Shown in pieces: positions 52,782-61,872 of a DNA stretch of 64,000 nucleotides. Both the position numbers and the translations under genes were made by a program. Below the pieces are notes generated by a model. The model had not been told where the DNA came from. It was given only the letters and a program-made list of their open reading frames with translations, and did no database searches. Numbering within the stretch: position 1 is the stretch's first letter; every line of letters starts with the position of its first letter. This stretch comes from Sphingomonadales bacterium (lineage in GTDB: Bacteria; Pseudomonadota; Alphaproteobacteria; Sphingomonadales; Sphingomonadaceae), in contig JAACPW010000009.1 in the NCBI GenBank assembly GCA_009995225.1, forward strand, positions 62,001 through 126,000, written 5' to 3'.

Positions 52782-53231
52782 ATGATCTCTCCCAACCCCC
52801 CCGGCGGCATCCTCGATGGCCCGCGGCATCTTTATGCCGTGCGGGTCTATTACGAGGACACGGACCTGTCGGGGATCACGTACCACGCCAATTATCTACG
52901 CTGGTTCGAGCGTGCGCGCAGCGACCTTCTGCGCCTGCTCGGTATCGATCAACGCGCTGCTATCGAGAGCGGAGAGGGCGCCTATGCGCTGTCCGAGGTC
53001 AATCTCAAATATTTGCGTCCGGCCAAGCTGGATGACGACGTGGTGATCGAAACGCGCTGCACAGAACTTGGCGCTGCCTCGTGCAGGATGCACCAGATTG
53101 CGCGCCGGGACGATGCCCGTTTGTGCGAGGCGCAGCTGCGCGTTGGCTTCATCTCGCTGGATGGCCGCCCCCGCCGCCAACCTGCCGAATGGCGGGGTGC
53201 TTTTCAGACTTTCATGAACGAGGAAAACTGA
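52782..53231 (+). CDS. ybgC: YbgC-type acyl-CoA thioesterase
   Basis: 149 residues, hotdog fold. VYYEDTDLSGITYHANYLRWFERAR carries the catalytic Asp of the 4HBT/YbgC family (seen as DTDLSGITYH). First gene of the tol-pal operon; tolQ begins 4 bases after its stop. The family may act on short acyl-CoA or ACP linked to phospholipid enzymes. Confidence 0.95.
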   Translation: MISPNPPGGILDGPRHLYAVRVYYEDTDLSGITYHANYLRWFERARSDLLRLLGIDQRAAIESGEGAYALSEVNLKYLRPAKLDDDVVIETRCTELGAASCRMHQIARRDDARLCEAQLRVGFISLDGRPRRQPAEWRGAFQTFMNEEN

Positions 53232-53235
53232 ACCC

Positions 53236-53940
53236 GTGACGCTCGAACTGCTCAGCGCGGCTGCCGCTACAACGCCGACCCGGCTCGATCCGGTCGAGCT
53301 GTTCCTGCAGGCCGATATCATCGTGCAGGCCGTGATGGTGGGCTTGATCCTTGCCAGCATCTGGGTGTGGATGATTATCGTCTCATTCTCGCTTCGGATC
53401 GGCAAGCTCATCAAGAAGTCGCGCAGCTACGAGGACGAGTTCTGGGAACAGCGCGACCGCGACAGCCTGCTGACCAAACAGGCGCGCAAGGACATTCCAG
53501 CGGCGCGTGTCGCCGCTGCCGGTCTTGACGAATGGCGCAAGTCCACCGCCAAGCAACCAGTCGACCGCGACGCCAGCCGCCAACGCATTGCGGCGGCGAT
53601 GGACAGTCAGATCGCTGAAGAAGCCGACGAACTGGCCGGACGGCTGAATTTCCTCGCCACTGTCGGTTCGGTGGCGCCCTTTGTGGGCCTGTTCGGCACA
53701 GTCTGGGGCATCATGAACAGTTTCTTCCAGATCGGCGCCCAGCAAAGCGCCAGCCTCGCCGTGGTTGCTCCCGGCATTGCCGAAGCGCTGTTTGCCACCG
53801 CGATCGGCCTGTTCGCTGCCATTCCGGCGGTGATAGCCTATAACCGCTTCGGCGGCGCGGTGGACCGTTATGAAGCGGTGCTTCAGCGGTTCGCCGACAA
53901 GCTGCACACCGGCCTTAGCCGCGAACTGGACCGCGCCTGA
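53236..53940 (+). CDS. tolQ: Tol-Pal system proton channel subunit TolQ
   Basis: 234 residues, GTG start. Three membrane segments: IVQAVMVGLILASIWVWMI, FLATVGSVAPFVGLFGTVWG and EALFATAIGLFAAIPAVIAY with the conserved TGAIGL-like helix. It uses proton flow to drive TolA and constrict the outer membrane at division. It ends in TGATG overlapping tolR. Confidence 0.96.
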   Translation: MTLELLSAAAATTPTRLDPVELFLQADIIVQAVMVGLILASIWVWMIIVSFSLRIGKLIKKSRSYEDEFWEQRDRDSLLTKQARKDIPAARVAAAGLDEWRKSTAKQPVDRDASRQRIAAAMDSQIAEEADELAGRLNFLATVGSVAPFVGLFGTVWGIMNSFFQIGAQQSASLAVVAPGIAEALFATAIGLFAAIPAVIAYNRFGGAVDRYEAVLQRFADKLHTGLSRELDRA

Positions 53941-54377
53941 TGGGAATGGGTCTGTCATCTCGCCGCAAGGGTAAGCGAACGCGCCGCGCCGCGATGGCGG
54001 AAATCAACGTCACGCCGCTGGTCGATGTGATGCTGGTACTGTTGATCATCTTCATGGTGACGGTGACACTGCCCGCAGTCGGTGTGCCCGTCGAATTGCC
54101 GGAAAGCCGTGCGGCTCCGGTGGAAGAAACGCCCGATCAGATCACCATCTCGATCGACGGGTCGGGCGTTATCTATATCGAGGACGAGGCTGTCGCATCA
54201 GGTGGCCTTCCGCGTGCGCTGGAAACGCTCGACCGCGGCGGTGAACAGCCACTGGTTGTGCTGCGCGGCGACCGCAGTCTTGATTATGGACGCGTGATGG
54301 CGGTGATGGGCGAGTTGGGCCGTGCAGGCTTCACGTCGATCTCGCTAGTCACCGACGGTTCAGTTTCGGCTCCATAG
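53940..54377 (+). CDS. tolR: Tol-Pal system subunit TolR
   Basis: 145 residues: a basic N-terminus (RRKGKRTRRAAMAEINVTPL), one membrane helix with the conserved Asp (LVDVMLVLLIIFMV), and a periplasmic domain ending with VMGELGRAGFTSISLVT. ExbD/TolR family. It overlaps tolQ by one base. Confidence 0.96.
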   Translation: MGMGLSSRRKGKRTRRAAMAEINVTPLVDVMLVLLIIFMVTVTLPAVGVPVELPESRAAPVEETPDQITISIDGSGVIYIEDEAVASGGLPRALETLDRGGEQPLVVLRGDRSLDYGRVMAVMGELGRAGFTSISLVTDGSVSAP

Positions 54378-54385
54378 TCGGTGGG

Positions 54386-55246
54386 ATGATGGGAGAATAC
54401 ACGTTCCGCAATGACGAAAAGGTCGGCCTCGCGGCTGCTGTCGTGCTGCACGGTGCGTTGGTGGCGGTTCTGCTGATGCAGACGGTGCGGAGCGAAATTT
54501 CCGTCTTTCCCGAACGCATGACGGTGAGCCTCGCGACCGAAGTGGGGCTGGAGGCGGCATCGCCCGACCCGGCCTCTGAAAGTCGCGCCGCAATTGCGCC
54601 GACCCTGTCCGACGATCCTGCGCCCGCACCCGAGCCTGCTCCGCCCGAGCGGGTCGAGCGTGCGCCCGCGCCGCAGCCACGGCCGCAACCTACGCGTGCA
54701 GCGCGTCCGACGCCTGCGCCAGCGCAGCCGGCCGCTTCGCGTGACCGCTCGCGGCCGGACCGCACGCCTGCTCCTCGCGCCAGTTCCACGCCAGCGCCGC
54801 GCCCGACGAGCAACCCTGCGCCGACGCGCGCGGCCAATAGTGGCGGCGGTAGCCGCATCGGCGACGATTTCCTCGAAGGGCGGGGCGCTTCCACCACCAC
54901 CACGGAAACCCGCGCGCCTGCTGCTGCCTTTGGACGGGCAGAGCAGGCGGCGCTGTCGTCTGCCATAACCCGCCAATTGCGCCCCCATTGGAGCGCGCCG
55001 TCAGGGGTGGATACCGAAAAGCTGGTGTCGATCGTATCGTGGAACCTCAATGCCGATGGAACCCTGCGCGGCCGGCCGACATGCAAGACCACGGAGGGCA
55101 GCATCACCGCCAGCAATCGCCCTCAGGCGAGCGTCCATTGTGAAAGGGCTATCCGTGCAGTTCAGCTTGCGGCACCTTTCAATCTTCCTGAACAATTCTA
55201 CGATCGCTGGAAGGCGCTCGAATGGCAATTCGACCGAAGGCTCTGA
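54386..55246 (+). CDS. tolA: Tol-Pal system bridging protein TolA
   Basis: 286 residues: one N-terminal membrane helix (AAVVLHGALVAVLLMQ), a long Pro/Ala/Arg-rich segment from about 65 to 165 instead of the usual Ala/Lys/Glu helix, and a C-terminal domain with LSSAITRQLRPHWSAP and AIRAVQLAAPFNLPEQFYDRW seen in two parts. It links TolQR to Pal and TolB. ATGATG leaves the start at 54386 or 54389. Confidence 0.9.
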   Translation: MMGEYTFRNDEKVGLAAAVVLHGALVAVLLMQTVRSEISVFPERMTVSLATEVGLEAASPDPASESRAAIAPTLSDDPAPAPEPAPPERVERAPAPQPRPQPTRAARPTPAPAQPAASRDRSRPDRTPAPRASSTPAPRPTSNPAPTRAANSGGGSRIGDDFLEGRGASTTTTETRAPAAAFGRAEQAALSSAITRQLRPHWSAPSGVDTEKLVSIVSWNLNADGTLRGRPTCKTTEGSITASNRPQASVHCERAIRAVQLAAPFNLPEQFYDRWKALEWQFDRRL

Positions 55247-55247
55247 C

Positions 55248-56648
55248 ATGACCAAAAAGACAATGTTGTTTCTTGCCGCTGCGCTGATTGCCATGCCGGT
55301 TGCCGCGCAGGATCTGGGGGCACCGATCGGAACCGATCAGCCCGTGGAAAGCGTGGCTGTCGAGGGTGAGGGTAGCGATGGACCCTTGCGCGGGACCGTC
55401 ACCGATGAAACGGCCTGGTCCGACATCGGCATCGCGATTCCCGCTTTTGCCACAGACCGGGAACGCGCGACGCCTGCCAATGAAGCGGGCACTGGCGCCT
55501 TGGGCCGCGAAGTTGCCCGTGTCATTACCGCCAATCTCCAGAACAATGGCTTGTTCAAACCGGTTGGCCCAGACAGCCTGCCGCAACCGGACTTCACACA
55601 GATTACCGCTCCGGCTTTCACCACTTGGAGCGGGCGCAGCGCGGAGATGCTGGTGCACGGCTATGTCCGCGCGCGTGATGACGGCCGCCTTGTAGTCGGC
55701 TGCTATCTTTACGATGTCGCCTTGCAGAACGAGCTGGTGCGAGAAGGCTGGGTCGTTGCGCCCGGTGACTGGCGGCGCGCAGCGCACAAGTGCAGCGATC
55801 TGATCTTCAGCCGCCTCACCGGCGAAAGCCCGTTCTTCGACAGCCGCATCGCCTATATCGCGGAAACCGGGCCGAAGGATCGGCGGGTCAAGCGCCTTGC
55901 GGTGATGGACAGCGACGGGGCAAACCACCGCTTCCTGACGCTGGGCAGCGCCACGGCGCTCACCCCGCGTTATTCCCCTGATTATTCCAAGATACTCTAT
56001 CTCAGCTACGTCGACGGCAACCCCCGCATCTATGTCTATGACATCGGGACCGGCCAGCAGGCGCTGGTGACCGAAAACCGCAATCCCACCATTGCTCCGC
56101 GTTGGTCACCCGATGGCAAATCGATTCTCTATGCCATGGCCGTGGCGGGCAATACCGACATTTACCGTGTGCCAGCGACCGGCGGCGCGAGCGTCAGGCT
56201 GACCGACAGCCCTGGCATCGACGTCGGCGGCAGCTATTCGCCCGATGGCAGCAAGATCGTGTTTGAAAGCGACCGTTCGGGCAGCCAGCAGTGTTATGTC
56301 ATGGATGCCGACGGCAAAAATCAGAAGCGCATCAGCTTCTTCGGCGGGCGTTGCGCCACGCCGGAATGGAGCCCGCGCGGCGATCAGATTGCTTTCACGC
56401 GGATCGCGGGCGATTTCAACGTGGCCGTGATGAACACCAGTGGCGGCGGGATGCGGGTGTTGACCCGCGGCTGGCAGGACGAAGCGCCGACTTGGGCGCC
56501 CAACGGCCGCATCATCCAATTCTTCCGCACGGAACGAAACACCGGGCGATCGGGCATCTGGCAGGTCGATCTGACCGGACAGAACGAACGCCGCCTGCCA
56601 ACTCCAGTCGACGCCTCCGACCCTGCCTGGGGCCCGATCCGGCCCTGA
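55248..56648 (+). CDS. tolB: Tol-Pal system beta-propeller protein TolB
   Basis: 466 residues with a signal peptide ending PVAAQ near residue 21. The N-terminal domain has AIPAFATDRERAT, then a six-bladed propeller with repeats such as YSPDYSKILYLSY, RWSPDGKSILYAMAV, YSPDGSKIVFESDRSG and WSPRGDQIAFTR. The start at 55248 is chosen because the signal peptide begins there. Periplasmic partner of Pal. Confidence 0.97.
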   Translation: MTKKTMLFLAAALIAMPVAAQDLGAPIGTDQPVESVAVEGEGSDGPLRGTVTDETAWSDIGIAIPAFATDRERATPANEAGTGALGREVARVITANLQNNGLFKPVGPDSLPQPDFTQITAPAFTTWSGRSAEMLVHGYVRARDDGRLVVGCYLYDVALQNELVREGWVVAPGDWRRAAHKCSDLIFSRLTGESPFFDSRIAYIAETGPKDRRVKRLAVMDSDGANHRFLTLGSATALTPRYSPDYSKILYLSYVDGNPRIYVYDIGTGQQALVTENRNPTIAPRWSPDGKSILYAMAVAGNTDIYRVPATGGASVRLTDSPGIDVGGSYSPDGSKIVFESDRSGSQQCYVMDADGKNQKRISFFGGRCATPEWSPRGDQIAFTRIAGDFNVAVMNTSGGGMRVLTRGWQDEAPTWAPNGRIIQFFRTERNTGRSGIWQVDLTGQNERRLPTPVDASDPAWGPIRP

Positions 56649-56674
56649 TGACTGACGTGAAAGGAAACCAAGCG

Positions 56675-57193
56675 ATGAACACCAAGATTGCGACAATCCT
56701 GCTGCTGGCTTCGGCTACGGGCCTTGCTGCCTGTTCGAAGAAGGCGCCCGAAACGCTGCCGCCGGCTCCGGTCGAAACCGCCACCCCGGCGCAACCCACC
56801 GGATCTGCACAGCCCGCCGGTGCGGGTGTCGGAACGCAGGCACACTTTGCCGGTGCCGTCGGGTCTTCAACCACGATCTATTTCGATACCGATCGCTACA
56901 ACGTCGATTCTCAGGATGCTGCAGCGTTGCAGGCGCAGGCGCAGTATTTTGCGCGCTTCCCGCAGATCACCTTCACCATCGAAGGCCACGCCGATGAGCG
57001 CGGGACACGGGAATATAATCTTGCATTGGGAGAACGCCGGGCCAACGCAGCCAAGGCCTATCTGGTCAGCCTCGGCGTGGATTCAAACCGCATTTCGGTG
57101 GTGAGCTACGGTAAGGAACGCCCCGTGGCGCTGGCCTCGAACGAATCGGCGTGGGCGCAAAACCGCCGTGCCGCTTCTGTCATCATCAACTGA
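56675..57193 (+). CDS. pal: Peptidoglycan-associated lipoprotein Pal
   Basis: 172 residues: lipobox GLAAC (Cys near 20), a Pro/Ala-rich linker, and an OmpA-like peptidoglycan domain with FDTDRYNVDSQD, IEGHADERGTREYNLALGERRA and ISVVSYGKERPV. It anchors the outer membrane to the wall. Last gene of the tol cluster. AAAGGAAACC precedes the ATG at 56675. Confidence 0.97.
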   Translation: MNTKIATILLLASATGLAACSKKAPETLPPAPVETATPAQPTGSAQPAGAGVGTQAHFAGAVGSSTTIYFDTDRYNVDSQDAAALQAQAQYFARFPQITFTIEGHADERGTREYNLALGERRANAAKAYLVSLGVDSNRISVVSYGKERPVALASNESAWAQNRRAASVIIN

Positions 57194-57196
57194 TTG

Positions 57197-57346
57197 TCAG
57201 CTCTGGAACAGGTCGGGCGCAAGCTCGGCCTGTTCTGACAGCATCGGTGCATCAGCACCGCCTAACTCTCGCACCGAAGTGACCACACACAGTCCGGCGA
57301 GTGCCAGCACGCAAAATAGGCTGGAAAGGGTCACTTGCGGGCTCAT
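57197..57346 (-). CDS. Possible 49-residue single-span membrane protein
   Basis: A short frame MSPQVTLSSLFCVLALAGLC continuing VVTSVRELGGADAPMLSEQA and ending DLFQS: one hydrophobic helix followed by an acidic tail. It is antisense-adjacent to the pal end and starts without a clear ribosome site, so it may be chance. Codon use is normal for the region. No relatives recognised. Confidence 0.4.
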   Translation of the reverse strand: MSPQVTLSSLFCVLALAGLCVVTSVRELGGADAPMLSEQAELAPDLFQS

Positions 57347-57524
57347 CAGTCGGCATTTCCCTTAACGTTTGCGTGTCATCACCAGTGCGGCTTCGCAATG
57401 CAACATTTCATATTGCAACCGGTTCCCCATTCACACGCCTTCCCATTCTTGGCCACCTCGCCTAGATTGGTTGCGTGAGACAACCGACCAACAACATCCT
57501 GCCCCCCACTTTCCGGATTCGCGC

Positions 57525-58058
57525 ATGAGCCGCGCGCGTCGTTCGATGGACTGGGGCTTCCCGCGCTGGCGTCCTTATGGAGCTTCGCAGGAAGCGACCA
57601 ATGTGCGCATGTGTGATCGCCACGGTTGTGACGAACCAGGCAATTGCCCTGCGCCCAAGGCACCCAATAGCCGGGACCGGTGGTATTTCTGCCAGAAGCA
57701 CGCCGCGGAATACAATTCGAAATGGGATTATTTCGAAGGTCTCGACAAAGCCGAAAAGGAAGAGCGCGCCAACACTGAACGGCAGGAAAGTGCGGGTTAT
57801 GCCGAATCGGCGCATTATGGCTGGGCCGAATCCGGTGATGGATCACGTTCGGCCGATGAGATGCGCGCACTTGGTGTGCTGGGGCTGGAAGCGGATGCGG
57901 ATTTCAACGCGGTGAAGAAGGCCTACCGCAGCCGGGCCAAGGAAGTGCACCCCGACGTGAAGCCCGGTGACGCCGATGCTGCCAAGCAGTTCCAGCTGAT
58001 CCAGACGAGCTACGAAGTCCTGCGCGCGGCTGAGGAGCGGCGTGAGTGGCGCGGATAA
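57525..58058 (+). CDS. J-domain protein with N-terminal zinc-like cysteines
   Basis: 177 residues. The N-terminal part has CDRHGCDEPGNCPAP and WYFCQKHAAEYN, a possible zinc knuckle with four Cys and two His. The C-terminal 65 residues are a J domain with YRSRAKEVHPDVKPGD (HPD intact). The order is unusual for DnaJ but common in alphaproteobacterial DjlA-like small proteins. It should stimulate a DnaK ATPase. The start at 57525 (MSRARRSMDW) is preferred to 57369. Confidence 0.88.
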   Translation: MSRARRSMDWGFPRWRPYGASQEATNVRMCDRHGCDEPGNCPAPKAPNSRDRWYFCQKHAAEYNSKWDYFEGLDKAEKEERANTERQESAGYAESAHYGWAESGDGSRSADEMRALGVLGLEADADFNAVKKAYRSRAKEVHPDVKPGDADAAKQFQLIQTSYEVLRAAEERREWRG

Positions 58059-58073
58059 GGCGCCGTCCCGCTT

Positions 58074-58790
58074 CTAATCGACCGTCACCCAGTCTGGCCC
58101 GCCCCCGCACCACCACAACAAGGGTCCGCATAAAAGCAGTCCCGCGATAAAGCCGCCGAGATGCGCCTCCCATGCCAAGCCGACATTGCTGGCGCCAAAC
58201 AGCAGCGGGATCGCAAACAGCACCAGCAATGGCACGTGAAGCTTGATCCATTCGACAAAGGCGCGGGCAAGTTGAGGGCTGAAAAGCGGCACCGGAACAC
58301 CTTGGGGATCAGGCTGGCGCATCAAGAAACCCAGCAGCCCGAAGATCGCACCGGACGCTCCGAGCATCGGGATTTCGCTGTTCTGGTTGAGCGCGAGCCA
58401 AAAGGCGAAACCGCCGAGGCCAGCGCCAAAAAACAGCACCATGAAAGCGAAAAAGCTGCGCAGCCGAAGGGGCCCGAGCCGCTCCATGACGACGGGCCCG
58501 AGCACCGCGAGCGCGACCATGTTAAATGCGATGTGTAAAAGTCCGCCATGCGCGAAGATGTGCAGCACGATCAGCTCGAACCGGCCCTCGGACAGGCGAG
58601 ACGGCGAAACCGCCCATGCGATCATGCTGCCGTGTTCCCACATCATCCATACGAATGCGATTATCATAGGCGCCATCAAAGCCATTCCCGGAACCCGTCG
58701 CCGCTGCCGGGTTGCGGCATCGACATAGGTTTCAGGCTGGAACAACGGCGCTGCCGAGCGTTCGGGTGTGTCATTTTGACGAAAGCGCAT
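58074..58790 (-). CDS. Rhomboid-family intramembrane serine protease
   Basis: 238 residues, about six membrane helices. Catalytic Ser in MLGASGAIFGLLGF and His in AWEAHLGGFIAGL are present; HIAFNMVALAVLG holds the conserved His/Asn of the active site. The true start is at 58790; the frame continuing to 59501 is antisense to the transporter. The substrate is unknown. Confidence 0.9.
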   Translation of the reverse strand: MRFRQNDTPERSAAPLFQPETYVDAATRQRRRVPGMALMAPMIIAFVWMMWEHGSMIAWAVSPSRLSEGRFELIVLHIFAHGGLLHIAFNMVALAVLGPVVMERLGPLRLRSFFAFMVLFFGAGLGGFAFWLALNQNSEIPMLGASGAIFGLLGFLMRQPDPQGVPVPLFSPQLARAFVEWIKLHVPLLVLFAIPLLFGASNVGLAWEAHLGGFIAGLLLCGPLLWWCGGGPDWVTVD

Positions 58791-58861
58791 TAGTGATATT
58801 GTAAGGATGCGCGAGCGAGATACTAGCCGCACTGGCTCAATCCTTTTCAGCCTGATCTGCT

Positions 58862-60301
58862 TCAGACCACCGCTGCTACTCCCCATACCACGCTCACGAT
58901 CAAAACGATGCCTGCCACATCCAGCAGCGCGCCAGCTTTGACCATTGCGCCGATCCTGATGCGTCCGGTTGCCCACGCGATCGCGTTTGGCCCCGTCCCG
59001 GCCGGGAGCATGAAACCCCAGCTTGACGCGAGCGCAGCTGGCAAGGCGAGAAGCACCGGATCCGCGCCCAGTGCCACAACCAGCGCGGCGACCACCGGCA
59101 CGATTCCCGTGGCCGTTGCCACGTTGCTGGCAAACTCGGTCACCACGATCACCAGCGCCACTACCGTCAAGGCGACCAGCACAAGCGGCCAATCCGCCAG
59201 CGGCAACATTGCCTGACCAACCCACGTTGCGAGGCCCGAAGCCTGCATCCCGGCGGCCAGTGCCAGGCCGCCGCCGAACATGAAAATCACGCTCCACGGC
59301 GCACGTTCGGCCTCCCTCCACACCAACAGCGCGCGCCCGGTTCCGTCCGGAAGCAGAAACAGCGCGAGCGCAGCGATGACGGCGATGGTGCCATCGGTCC
59401 AGGATCCCGGCGGCAGCAGCGGCGCGATCAGCGGCTGTGTGACCCACGCAGCGAAGGTCAAAGCGAATAGCGGTACAAGGCGCTGTTCGGGCGACGTCCA
59501 TGGTGCATGACCATCAATCGCGGCGCGTGCAGCGGCGAGATCGAAGGGGTTGTCGCTTACCCGAAGGACGCGGCCAATAATCGCCGCTGCCAGCGGCACG
59601 CTCAAAAGCACCAGCGGCACCCCGTAAAGCGCCCACTGCGCAAAAGTGATCTGCACGCCTGCGATCTCGTCCATGAGGCCGACCGCAATGGCATTGGTGG
59701 GCGAGCCAACGATGGTGCCAAGCCCTCCGATACTGGCGGCAAAGGCGACGCCCATCGGCAAGGCTCCGAAGATTCCGTCCTGTAACAGAGGGCCTTTCTC
59801 CGCAGCTGCTTCTTTGCTTGCGGGCGGAGCCCCTCCCTCCAGCACGGCAAGTGCCATCGGCATCATGATCAGGGCGGTGGACGTATTGGAGATGAACATC
59901 GACAGCAGCGCCGCTGCGATCATGAAGGCCAGCAGGAGGCGTGCGGGCTCACCATCCGCGCCCACCACCCGCAGGATCGCGAGGCTCAACCTGCGGTGAA
60001 GCCCGGTGCGCTCGATCGCGAGGGCAATGAAAGCGCCGCCAAGGAGCAGGAACAAAATCGGTGAGTAATAGGTGCTTGCAGTCTCTTCAGCAGTCGAGAC
60101 GCCGGCTAAGGGCAAAACCACAAAGGGCAAAAGCGCCGTGACGGTAAGGGGGACCGCTTCGGTCATCCACCAGGCTGCCATCCATACAACCAGGCCTGCG
60201 ACCAACCACGCGCCCGGCGGCATGCCAGCGGGAGGCGCCAGGAGCAAAGTGACGACAAGCGCCAGCGGGCCAAGGAGCAGGCCGATACGGCGTGCTGTCA
60301 T
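58862..60301 (-). CDS. DASS/SLC13-type sodium:anion symporter
   Basis: 479 residues, 11-12 membrane segments. AWWMTEAVPLTVTALLPFV near residue 44 and the SNTSTALIMMPMA motif near 140 (the SNT of DASS carriers) are diagnostic; a second GTGPNAIAWATG lies near 430. It carries dicarboxylates or sulfate with Na+. There is no sensor or catabolic gene next to it. Confidence 0.92.
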   Translation of the reverse strand: MTARRIGLLLGPLALVVTLLLAPPAGMPPGAWLVAGLVVWMAAWWMTEAVPLTVTALLPFVVLPLAGVSTAEETASTYYSPILFLLLGGAFIALAIERTGLHRRLSLAILRVVGADGEPARLLLAFMIAAALLSMFISNTSTALIMMPMALAVLEGGAPPASKEAAAEKGPLLQDGIFGALPMGVAFAASIGGLGTIVGSPTNAIAVGLMDEIAGVQITFAQWALYGVPLVLLSVPLAAAIIGRVLRVSDNPFDLAAARAAIDGHAPWTSPEQRLVPLFALTFAAWVTQPLIAPLLPPGSWTDGTIAVIAALALFLLPDGTGRALLVWREAERAPWSVIFMFGGGLALAAGMQASGLATWVGQAMLPLADWPLVLVALTVVALVIVVTEFASNVATATGIVPVVAALVVALGADPVLLALPAALASSWGFMLPAGTGPNAIAWATGRIRIGAMVKAGALLDVAGIVLIVSVVWGVAAVV

Positions 60302-60447
60302 GCGCTGCGAACTCCCCCCGCCCGTTTTTTCCCATTTGGGCTACCCGGCTATTGGTCGATCCGCAAGGTTCGCCCCGCCCGGGCTTTGCCGATCGCTATG
60401 TGTGCCCCTCGGCGATGACGTGCCCCGGACACCGCACCCACTTGCGA

Positions 60448-61665
60448 CTATTTGACCGCGTTCTTGTTGGGTGGATCGCCGGGCAGATCGATATTGGAGA
60501 AGAACACCCGCGCAGTCTGTTGTCCTCTACGCTGCATGTTGCGCAGCTTGGTTTCACGAGCCTGCATCAGATCGCAAGCCGAGTAGCCGATAGCTTCTGA
60601 GCACCCCGCCAAGGGATCGTCCATCGCACCAGGCTGAGAGCTTGCAAAAAGGTAGTTCGGTGGGCGAGCACCTCCGTGCAGATCAGCAATGGCTGGCTCT
60701 GAAATCAGCGTGGCGATCTGGCGCGTATCGGCCAGGATCTCTGCCACCGGCGCGTCGGCATAAGTCCCAAGATGATTGCGCAGATCGCGTTCGAATTCGG
60801 GAAAATAGAACGGGGCGACATCGGCATAGAGGCGCGATACAGCAAGCCGATCACCGCGCTTTTGCGTCCCTCGCAGCGAGTTTACGAAATCTGCCGCTGC
60901 AACATCGAGCAGTGAACTCACGTTCTCCCCCGTGAAAGCGTGGCGCTGCAACTCCGGGCCGCCGATCTCTCCTCGCCAGAAGCCATAGATCACCTTGGGA
61001 TCGCGCCAATGCCGAAACACGATCTCCTCGCGGATGTCGCGCAGGGAAACCGGGATGCCGCGCAGGGTGATAAATTTGGCCTCATCCAGCGCCACACCGC
61101 CCAGCTTGATATCGCGTGGCTCCCGCACCGGCCATTCCAGCGCAATCTTCTCCAGCAAGGCGACGTTATGCAGATTGAGCCAGAAAGCGAGCTGTTCGTT
61201 GCGAGGAAGGGCAGAAATGTCGAGCGTCTCGGCAACCCGCTCCAAATCTTGGCGATATTCGGTGAAGCTGTTGATTACGTTGGTATCGAGAAACCGGAAC
61301 AGGACCATGGACCCTTCGAGACGGTAGCGCGAGCGCGCACCGTGAAGGATCCGGGTGCCCAAGATCGGATCAAGCCGCCGCGCCCCCTGGCGGTTTGATG
61401 GGCCCATCGCAACGATCATGCTTTTGAGGGCATAGTCCCAGATCTCGTAATCGATCTGGTGACGGACTGGCGCTGTTGTCGGAGTGAAGACAGCGAGACG
61501 CTCGTCCGCTGGAGAGCTTGCTTGGCCCACTGGGGCAATTCCGGGAACGTAGTAGCGGTCAATCCTCTCCGATTGGCTGCGGGGATCAGGAGTTCCGCTC
61601 GATGCCACAGAGGGTGAAGCCAGCGCGGACGCTGCCAGCATCGCAATCAGATAGTTCGGAACCAT
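60448..61665 (-). CDS. DUF547 secreted protein, copy 1
   Basis: 405 residues with a signal peptide (IAMLAASALASPSVAS). The DUF547 core lies at about 130-290: LDISALPRNEQLAFWLNLHN, DIREEIVFRHWRDPKVIYGF, FVNSLRGT. It is closely related to the next gene along its whole length. DUF547 proteins are proposed to be linked to carbohydrate or glutaredoxin-like functions, without proof. GGGAGAA precedes the ATG. Confidence 0.85.
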   Translation of the reverse strand: MVPNYLIAMLAASALASPSVASSGTPDPRSQSERIDRYYVPGIAPVGQASSPADERLAVFTPTTAPVRHQIDYEIWDYALKSMIVAMGPSNRQGARRLDPILGTRILHGARSRYRLEGSMVLFRFLDTNVINSFTEYRQDLERVAETLDISALPRNEQLAFWLNLHNVALLEKIALEWPVREPRDIKLGGVALDEAKFITLRGIPVSLRDIREEIVFRHWRDPKVIYGFWRGEIGGPELQRHAFTGENVSSLLDVAAADFVNSLRGTQKRGDRLAVSRLYADVAPFYFPEFERDLRNHLGTYADAPVAEILADTRQIATLISEPAIADLHGGARPPNYLFASSQPGAMDDPLAGCSEAIGYSACDLMQARETKLRNMQRRGQQTARVFFSNIDLPGDPPNKNAVK

Positions 61666-61872
61666 GCCAATTCTCCCACTAGAGGATACGACCCGTCCGA
61701 CCCTTAAATTATCTCAAGAAGATAAACCCACAATGAATGCAAGTTGATGCAGATATGTCAGTTGAGCTTAATTTTTTGGCGTGGATCGAACGATTGAATG
61801 GGGATGTTGAAGGTTCGAAGGGTGTAGGGGTAGGGGTCTGCCGGCTTTAATCGCGTGTCCGCGCCGCGCCAG

